DNA of 49,967 nt from assembly GCA_013214965.1 (NCBI GenBank), contig JABSRU010000018.1:1-49967 (forward strand). The letters are read 5' to 3'. The notes under the pieces are model-generated. The model saw only the letters and a list, made by a program, of their open reading frames with translations, searched no databases and was not told the origin of the DNA. The stretch comes from Gammaproteobacteria bacterium. Its GTDB lineage: Bacteria; Pseudomonadota; Gammaproteobacteria; Enterobacterales; Psychrobiaceae. Both the position numbers and the translations under genes were made by a program. Positions 44,890-49,967 of this stretch are shown in pieces; the first letter of the stretch is position 1; every line of letters starts with the position of its first letter.

Positions 44890-45396
44890 ATGCTCGCCTA
44901 TAGCAAGGGTGATATAGCGGCTTTTGAACTGTTATATCACCGTCATAAAGCAGCAACTTATCGTTATTTGTTACGGCAATGTGCCGGTCAACATGAGGCA
45001 GAAGATTTGTTACAAGAACTGTGGGCACGAGTGATAAAAGCTAAAGCTAACTATCAAACAACGGCCTTATTTACAACTTGGCTTTACCGAATTGGTCATA
45101 ACTTGCTGGCCGATCACCATAAAAAAATGACTCTGACCCTTGTCGAGCCTAACGATATTATCGATTTAACCGCCTCGCCTGAAGCTGACTATTCAGAACA
45201 ACAACAAAAAAACAATTTAAAACATTGCTTAAATAAATTACCAGCAAAGCAATTAGAAATATTTATTATTAAACAAGAAACAACCTTAACCCTAGCCAAT
45301 ATTGCAAGTATTGTTGATGCGAGTATCGAAGCAACAAAAAGCAGATTACGCTATGCAATCAGCAGCCTAAAAAAATGCTTAGGAGATCAAATATGA
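44890..45396 (+). CDS. ECF-type RNA polymerase sigma factor
   Basis: 168 aa from the first ATG. Region 2 is AFELLYHRHKAATYRYLLRQ followed by EAEDLLQELWARVI and TWLYRIGHNLLADHHKK. Region 4 is LPAKQLEIFIIKQETTLTLA, with a helix-turn-helix ending in EATKSRLRYAISSLKK. The true start may lie upstream. The frame stays open to the vWA stop and codes INKLNDNQLMLAYSKGD, which looks like the normal ECF N-terminus, but only ATT (44854, 44863) or CTG (44887) codons are available there. The ATG at 44890 has no clear ribosome site. It overlaps the next gene by 4 nt (ATGA). Confidence 0.87.
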   Translation: MLAYSKGDIAAFELLYHRHKAATYRYLLRQCAGQHEAEDLLQELWARVIKAKANYQTTALFTTWLYRIGHNLLADHHKKMTLTLVEPNDIIDLTASPEADYSEQQQKNNLKHCLNKLPAKQLEIFIIKQETTLTLANIASIVDASIEATKSRLRYAISSLKKCLGDQI

Positions 45397-45944
45397 ACCA
45401 TAACCCTAATGATGATCTCAATGACCAACGACTCAGCGATTTATATCAACGCCAATCGACAGAGCAGCCAAGTGCCTCATTAGACAAAAAAATACTAGCA
45501 TTAACCGGAAAAGAACCTAATAACCGACTGTGGTTTAATAAGCTAGCCCCCTACTCTGTTGCCGCTAGTGCGGTGTTAGTCAGTTTATTATTTTTAAATA
45601 ACTCAGACAATTATCAAGTAGAATCAATACCAACAAATCCACCACTGCTAACCGAGCCGGCAAGCCTACGGGCTGGACCAGAAATATCACCGGATAAATC
45701 CATTCGAATGATGGAAGATAATAGCCAATTTTCCGCCCCAAGTTTATCGATAATATCTGAACCTAGAGTATTGAGAAAAGTCGTTAGTTTATCTATTCAG
45801 CAACAGCAAAAGCTCGAAAAAATAGATCAACTATTACTCAAAAACAAACCAGATAAAGCTATTTTATTATTGAAAAAATTTAAGCAACAATATCCAAATT
45901 TACCGCTTGAAATAAAATATCAAAAATTATTAGATCGCCAATAA
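45393..45944 (+). CDS. Probable membrane-anchored anti-sigma partner
   Basis: 183 aa from ATG 45393, which has AGGAG 7 bases upstream; an earlier in-frame ATG precedes that site. A short cytoplasmic N-terminal part (about 1-45) is followed by one membrane segment (LAPYSVAASAVLVSLLFL) and a periplasmic tail ending in a helical stretch (LEKIDQLLLKNKPDKAILLL). The topology, the 4-nt overlap with the sigma gene and the context suggest an anti-sigma factor. I do not see a zinc-binding ZAS motif (HxxxCxxC), so the family is not confirmed. Confidence 0.65.
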   Translation: MNHNPNDDLNDQRLSDLYQRQSTEQPSASLDKKILALTGKEPNNRLWFNKLAPYSVAASAVLVSLLFLNNSDNYQVESIPTNPPLLTEPASLRAGPEISPDKSIRMMEDNSQFSAPSLSIISEPRVLRKVVSLSIQQQQKLEKIDQLLLKNKPDKAILLLKKFKQQYPNLPLEIKYQKLLDRQ

Positions 45945-46013
45945 ACTATTAACTTTATGTTTTAATAAAATAAAGTTAAATTGGTCATCATCATTTTATA
46001 ATGACTTAATTAT

Positions 46014-46631
46014 ATGGCTTACCGCGCGACTGAAAAAACTCGAGCTAATCTTACTCAAGCGAGAACCAAATTGCTTGATGCGGCTTCAAATATTGTCTCT
46101 AAAGATGGTTTTAGCGCGTTAACGATTAAAGCAGTGGCTAATTTATCTGGTTTAGCTGTTGGCTCTGTCTATCAACATTTTAAGTCTAAAGATCAATTAT
46201 TATTACAAGTATATATTGATTTAGCTCACAAAGATCTGATGCTCGACACTGAGCTAATTTATCAATTCAATAACGCCGATCAACAACTTGATTGTGCATT
46301 AGAGCAATTTTTTGCCAAAGCATTAATGGCTGATAAGGTCGCCTACGCATTATTCGCCGAGCCTATATCACCTTTAATCATCAAAGAACGACAGCAATAT
46401 AAGTCTGATTTTTCAGTTATTTTTATAAAAATAATAGCGTTAGGTATAAATGAAAATATATTTAATAATCAAGATCCTAATATTAGTTCTAATGCTATTA
46501 TCGGCGTATTAATAGAGTCATTACTCACTCCTATACAATGGGGTGATACCATCATGCCAACTTTTGAGCGAATTAAACTAATTCAACAGTGTCAGGAATT
46601 TTGCATTAGATCTATTTCAAAACAAATATAA
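46014..46631 (+). CDS. TetR/AcrR-family transcriptional regulator
   Basis: 205 aa. The N-terminal HTH is clear: LLDAASNIVSKDGFSALTIK, then VANLSGLAVGSVYQHFKSKD (residues about 20-62). The C-terminal ligand-binding helices are unspecific, so the inducer is unknown. It lies alone between the sigma/anti-sigma genes (69 bp) and mioC (21 bp). The short gap to mioC suggests the two may be co-transcribed, which would be unusual for mioC. Confidence 0.88.
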   Translation: MAYRATEKTRANLTQARTKLLDAASNIVSKDGFSALTIKAVANLSGLAVGSVYQHFKSKDQLLLQVYIDLAHKDLMLDTELIYQFNNADQQLDCALEQFFAKALMADKVAYALFAEPISPLIIKERQQYKSDFSVIFIKIIALGINENIFNNQDPNISSNAIIGVLIESLLTPIQWGDTIMPTFERIKLIQQCQEFCIRSISKQI

Positions 46632-46652
46632 AACAATCACTTAGGTAATATA

Positions 46653-47096
46653 ATGAGTAAAATATCAATTATCATTGGCACAATGCTTGGAGCCAGTGAA
46701 TACATCGCAGATCATCTTGAATCTATTCTAAATAAGGATCATCAAGTCACCACAGTATTAGATCCTAACTTGGATCAATTTGATTTAAGCGATCCTCAAT
46801 TATGGATCATTTGCACCTCAACCCATGGTGCTGGTGACTTTCCTGAAAACATAGAACCCTTTGTAGAGCAACTACAACAACAACTACCTAACCTATCAAA
46901 CATTCGTTTTGCAGTATGTGGCTTAGGGGATACCAGTTATGACACGTTTTGTAATGCGGGGATCACAATAGACCAACTACTAGAGTCTTTAGCCGCCGTT
47001 AGAGTACATACACTTAACAAAATAGATATTCTAGATGACGGTCTTCCTGAAGATAACGCTGAAGCATGGTTAAATTTATGGCGAGAAAATATATAA
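46653..47096 (+). CDS. mioC: Flavodoxin-like protein MioC
   Basis: 147 aa, the same as E. coli MioC. FMN-binding features are IIIGTMLGASEYIADHL at the N-terminus, ICTSTHGAGDFPENIEPF for the phosphate and ring loops, and FAVCGLGDTSYDTFCNAG. It is implicated in biotin synthase support and iron chemistry in E. coli. It lies next to oriC and is transcribed towards it, the same arrangement as E. coli mioC-oriC-gidA. Confidence 0.95.
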   Translation: MSKISIIIGTMLGASEYIADHLESILNKDHQVTTVLDPNLDQFDLSDPQLWIICTSTHGAGDFPENIEPFVEQLQQQLPNLSNIRFAVCGLGDTSYDTFCNAGITIDQLLESLAAVRVHTLNKIDILDDGLPEDNAEAWLNLWRENI

Positions 47097-47109
47097 AACC
47101 ACTCAGTAA

Positions 47110-47136
47110 CGATCCTTATTTTATTGATAAGGATCG
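47110..47136 (+). terminator. Hairpin after mioC, with GATC in both arms
   Basis: CGATCCTTAT (47110-47119) pairs perfectly with ATAAGGATCG (47127-47136) around a 7-base loop, 13 bp after the mioC stop. No T-run follows, so it may be a weak terminator or part of the origin structure. Confidence 0.45.
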
Positions 47137-47252
47137 CAAAAACCACATTCGATCACTTCTTTTTTTTCAATAATATTTCTCTGATCTAAACTTTTCCCGA
47201 CGGGATCCTGACCAAAAAAACATCAAGAGCACAAATAAACAACAATATAATA

Positions 47253-47261
47253 TGTGGATAA
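47253..47261 (-). promoter_or_regulatory. DnaA box TTATCCACA
   Basis: TGTGGATAA on the plus strand is a perfect high-affinity DnaA box (E. coli R1/R4 type) on the minus strand. Confidence 0.9.
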
Positions 47262-47323
47262 CTACCTTATATCCACCGTTATAAAATTATTATCCTCTGC
47301 ATAAGTTTAACCTTTAACTTGCC

Positions 47324-47332
47324 TGTGGATAA
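47324..47332 (-). promoter_or_regulatory. DnaA box TTATCCACA
   Basis: A second perfect high-affinity box in the same orientation, 71 bp from the first. Confidence 0.9.
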
Positions 47333-47341
47333 CTGCCATAT

Positions 47342-47350
47342 TTATACACA
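47342..47350 (+). promoter_or_regulatory. DnaA box TTATACACA
   Basis: A perfect match to the TTATNCACA consensus, on the plus strand, 9 bp from the previous box and facing it. Confidence 0.88.
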
Positions 47351-47430
47351 GCTTCCTACCAAATAAGATCCTGATCCACTAACATATTATGATCGTCAAT
47401 TAGATCTTGATGATCAGGATCTTAGATCGC

Positions 47431-47439
47431 TTATCAACA
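47431..47439 (+). promoter_or_regulatory. Variant DnaA box TTATCAACA next to the unwinding element
   Basis: One mismatch from TTATCCACA. It sits 8 bp before the first 13-mer, the place occupied by the strong R1 box in E. coli. Confidence 0.55.
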
Positions 47440-47447
47440 GATCTTAC

Positions 47448-47500
47448 GATCCTTAATAATAAGAGATAATAAAGATCTTTAAAAAGATCTATATATATTA
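47448..47500. other. DNA unwinding element with three GATC-led 13-mers
   Basis: GATCCTTAATAAT (47448), GATCTTTAAAAAG (47474) and GATCTATATATAT (47486) are all A+T-rich and begin with GATC like the E. coli L/M/R 13-mers. The whole block has almost no G or C outside the GATC units. Confidence 0.8.
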
Positions 47501-47546
47501 TGTGATCCTCTCACTGAAAATGATCGTTTTAGATCCCAGTCGATAA

Positions 47547-47555
47547 TGCTAGAAT
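47547..47555 (+). promoter_or_regulatory. Probable mnmG promoter (extended -10)
   Basis: TGCTAGAAT is an extended -10 element 30 bp before the mnmG start and beyond the unwinding element. There is no good -35. Confidence 0.45.
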
Positions 47556-47585
47556 ATGCTTCCTTTTTGAGTACCGTGGTGTGTA

Positions 47586-49475
47586 ATGTTATTTAACAAA
47601 AATTTTGATGTAATCGTAATCGGTGGTGGACATGCTGGCACTGAAGCGGCCCTTGCAGCAGCAAGAATGGGGCAACAAACTCTTTTGTTAACCCATAACA
47701 TCGACACCTTAGGTCAAATGTCTTGTAATCCAGCTATTGGTGGGATTGGTAAAGGTCATTTGGTTAAAGAAATTGATGCTTTGGGTGGTTATATGGCTCA
47801 AGCAACCGATTTATCAGGTATTCAATTTAGAACATTAAACTCGAGTAAAGGCCCTGCGGTTAGAGCGACCAGAGCTCAAACCGATCGCGCATTATACAAA
47901 GCAGCTGTTCGATCAAAATTAGAGAACCAACCTAACCTCACTATTTTCCAACAATCCTGTGATGATCTTATTGTTGAAAATGATCAGGTCACTGGCGTTG
48001 TTACCCAAATGGGGATCCAATTTAGAGCCACTAGCGTTGTATTAACCGTTGGTACCTTTTTAGGTGGTTGTATTCATATTGGTTTGAAAAATCATGCTGG
48101 TGGACGAGCGGGTGATCCTGCTTCAATAAAACTTGCCGATCGTTTACGGGAACTACCAGTACGAGTTGGACGATTAAAAACAGGAACGCCGCCACGCATT
48201 GATGCTCGTACCGTTGATTTTTCGCAACTTGAACCACAACCTGGTGATACACCTATCCCAACATTTTCTTACATTGGTCAATTAAGTGATCATCCTCAGC
48301 AAGTGCCTTGTCACATTACACACACCAATGAAAAAACTCATGAAATTATTCGTAATGGCTTAGACCGCAGTCCAATGTTCACCGGAGTGATTGAAGGTAC
48401 AGGTCCACGCTATTGTCCATCCATTGAAGATAAAGTGACGCGTTTTGCTGACAAAAGTTCCCACCAAATTTTTATTGAACCAGAAGGCTTAACCACCAAC
48501 GAACTTTATCCAAATGGTATTTCTACTAGTTTGCCTTTTGATGTTCAAGTAGAGCTAGTTCATTCAATGAAAGGTTTTGAAAATGCCTTTATCACTCGTC
48601 CTGGTTATGCGATTGAATATGATTATTTTGATCCTCGTGATTTAAAACCTAGTTTAGAAAATAAATTTATTAATGGTTTATTTTTTGCTGGCCAAATAAA
48701 TGGTACTACGGGTTATGAAGAAGCCGGCGCACAAGGGCTTATTGCAGGCATGAACGCAGCGCGTCAAGCTCAAGGGTTAGAATCATGGTCACCACGTCGA
48801 GATCAAGCTTATATGGGCGTGTTAATCGATGATCTATCAACCTTAGGGACAACTGAACCTTATCGAATGTTTACAAGTCGTGCTGAATACCGATTATTAT
48901 TACGAGAAGACAATGCTGATATTCGTTTAACGAGCATTGGACGAGATATGGGATTAGTTGATGATAAGCGTTGGCAATTATTTAGTAAAAAGCTAGAATC
49001 GGTTGAATTAGAAAAACAACGATTAAAGAGCCATTGGGTTCAAGTAAATTCTGTTCAAGCAGAGCAAATTAATAAAACATTAAAATCAGCAATGAGCCGC
49101 GAAGCTAGCCTTGAAGATTTATTACGTCGTCCTGAAGTTAAATATAATGATTTAATGAAAATGGAAGGTTGTGGACCCGGCCTTGATAAAAAAGATGCCG
49201 CTTATCAGGTTGAAACCCAAATCAAATATGCGGGTTATATTGCACGTCAAATGGAAGAAGTACAAAAACAGCAGCGTCATGAAAATACTTTACTACCAGT
49301 CGACTTAAATTTTAGTCAAATATCTGGATTATCTAATGAAGTTGTCGCAAAATTAACAGATGCTCGACCAGCGACTGTTGGTATGGCGTCCCGGATATCT
49401 GGAATAACACCAGCCGCCGTTTCTTTATTGCTAGTGTATATGAAGAAAAAAGGGTTATTAAAGAAAGCGAGTTAA
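47586..49475 (+). CDS. mnmG: tRNA uridine-5-carboxymethylaminomethyl modification enzyme MnmG (GidA)
   Basis: The FAD- and NADH-dependent partner of MnmE in wobble-uridine modification, 629 aa, the same as E. coli. The FAD-binding motif [20 protein letters not shown] is at residues 10-29, followed by [20 protein letters not shown] and [36 protein letters not shown] is in the second half, and the end is the helical MnmE/tRNA-binding domain. It is transcribed away from oriC as in E. coli. The next gene is not rsmG but a peroxiredoxin. Confidence 0.98.
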   Translation: MLFNKNFDVIVIGGGHAGTEAALAAARMGQQTLLLTHNIDTLGQMSCNPAIGGIGKGHLVKEIDALGGYMAQATDLSGIQFRTLNSSKGPAVRATRAQTDRALYKAAVRSKLENQPNLTIFQQSCDDLIVENDQVTGVVTQMGIQFRATSVVLTVGTFLGGCIHIGLKNHAGGRAGDPASIKLADRLRELPVRVGRLKTGTPPRIDARTVDFSQLEPQPGDTPIPTFSYIGQLSDHPQQVPCHITHTNEKTHEIIRNGLDRSPMFTGVIEGTGPRYCPSIEDKVTRFADKSSHQIFIEPEGLTTNELYPNGISTSLPFDVQVELVHSMKGFENAFITRPGYAIEYDYFDPRDLKPSLENKFINGLFFAGQINGTTGYEEAGAQGLIAGMNAARQAQGLESWSPRRDQAYMGVLIDDLSTLGTTEPYRMFTSRAEYRLLLREDNADIRLTSIGRDMGLVDDKRWQLFSKKLESVELEKQRLKSHWVQVNSVQAEQINKTLKSAMSREASLEDLLRRPEVKYNDLMKMEGCGPGLDKKDAAYQVETQIKYAGYIARQMEEVQKQQRHENTLLPVDLNFSQISGLSNEVVAKLTDARPATVGMASRISGITPAAVSLLLVYMKKKGLLKKAS

Positions 49476-49497
49476 TACCAATAGTAAGGAAATAATA

Positions 49498-49967
49498 ATG
49501 ATTAAATTAATAACGACATTAATATTATTAGCGACGGTATTTATGGTTAATGCAACTGATTTAAAAGTGGGAGATATGGCGCCCAATTTTAAGTTACAAG
49601 CAACTAACGGTAAGACTTACCAGTTAAGTCATTACCTTGGTAAGCAAACTGTCATTTTAGCTTGGTACCCTATGGCTAATACCCGAGGTTGTACGATAGA
49701 GTGTTTATCATTAGTGAAAGATGGTCATTTAATCCGAGAATATAATGTTAGCTACTTTATGGCTAGTGTTGATCCTCTTGATGATAATCGTGCTTTTGCC
49801 AAAGAAACAAAAGCTGATTTTCCAATGCTTAGTGACCCAAGCAAAGAAGCGGCTAAAGCCTATGATGTATTAAACTTTTTTGGAGTTGCTAGCCGAGTGA
49901 CTTTTTATATTGGACAAGATGGTCGAATATTAAAAATAGATGAAGATATATCACCTAAAACAGCGGC
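49498..49967 (+). CDS. Exported peroxiredoxin (AhpC/TSA, Bcp/PrxQ-like), cut by the window end
   Basis: 156 full codons are visible; the 3' end is missing. A signal peptide (MIKLITTLILLATVFMVNA) is followed by a thioredoxin fold: VGDMAPNFKLQATNGKTYQL, the active-site loop YPMANTRGCTIECLSL with a likely peroxidatic Cys and a second Cys four residues later, SVDPLDDNRAFAKE, and FPMLSDPSKEAAKAY. It would reduce peroxides in the periplasm. The spacing of the two cysteines (CX3C) differs from the CX4C of E. coli Bcp. AAGGA lies 7 bases before the ATG. It begins 22 bp after mnmG and may be co-transcribed with it. Confidence 0.85.
   Translation, partial: MIKLITTLILLATVFMVNATDLKVGDMAPNFKLQATNGKTYQLSHYLGKQTVILAWYPMANTRGCTIECLSLVKDGHLIREYNVSYFMASVDPLDDNRAFAKETKADFPMLSDPSKEAAKAYDVLNFFGVASRVTFYIGQDGRILKIDEDISPKTA

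Larger units (their letters stand above)
47097..47585. other. Chromosomal replication origin oriC
   Basis: A 489-bp gene-free region between mioC and mnmG. It holds three perfect DnaA boxes (47253-47261, 47324-47332, 47342-47350), a one-mismatch box (47431-47439) and 19 GATC sites, 14 of them within 47367-47535. An A+T-rich unwinding element with GATC-led 13-mers sits on the mnmG side. The order mioC - boxes - 13-mers - mnmG is the same as in E. coli. Dam methylation and SeqA control are implied by the GATC density. Confidence 0.95.

Overview
The window reads as chromosomal DNA from a low-G+C marine gammaproteobacterium of the Alteromonadales type (Shewanella / Psychrobium / Colwellia-like). 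The basis is the core gene content and order: mnmE-yidC-yidD-rnpA-rpmH diverging from dnaA-dnaN-recF-gyrB, then glyS-glyQ, tag, tusA, fadA-fadB, pepQ, yigZ, with mioC-oriC-mnmG at the other end. From memory this order is closest to Shewanella. No species is claimed.

Layout. 1-340: upstream end of an rRNA operon on the minus strand (tandem promoters, leader, boxA); the 16S gene lies just outside. 411-7702: minus-strand housekeeping genes ccoG, glmS, glmU, yigZ and pepQ, plus one small secreted protein. 7703-11467: fadB-fadA with a candidate fatty-acid operator. 11472-23843: an accessory catabolic locus. A minus-strand operon encodes a TonB receptor, a GAF protein, HyuA, HyuB, an NCS1 permease and an MDR oxidoreductase. 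A divergent MalT/LAL-type LuxR activator and a separate hydantoin/Asp-Glu racemase complete it. 24020-31308: tusA, a beta-propeller/amidohydrolase fusion, tag, glyQ, glyS. 31356-38469: an HDOD protein, then gyrB, recF, dnaN, dnaA on the minus strand. 38857-42728: rpmH, rnpA, yidD, yidC, mnmE. 42745-47096: an unknown small gene, a vWA lipoprotein with an ECF sigma factor and a probable anti-sigma partner, a TetR regulator, and mioC. 47097-47585: a clear oriC. 47586 onward: mnmG and a truncated periplasmic peroxiredoxin.

How it fits together. The window is the replication-origin domain. It holds oriC (three consensus DnaA boxes, GATC clustering, AT-rich GATC-led 13-mers on the mnmG side), the dnaA operon with a GATC-rich promoter, and two 16-bp parS-like palindromes, one inside recF and one inside the amidohydrolase gene. 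Inserted between fadA and tusA is a regulated uptake-and-degradation system, probably for a hydantoin-like or other cyclic amide. It has an outer-membrane receptor, inner-membrane permease, racemase and ATP-dependent ring-opening enzyme. A similar 6-4-6 sequence element (CTACCC-N4-GRGTAR) lies upstream of both the operon and the racemase gene, suggesting co-regulation by the LAL activator.

Limits: everything is by eye. Enzyme substrates, operators and operon limits are inferences unless stated. No insertion sequence, CRISPR array or tRNA gene was recognised.
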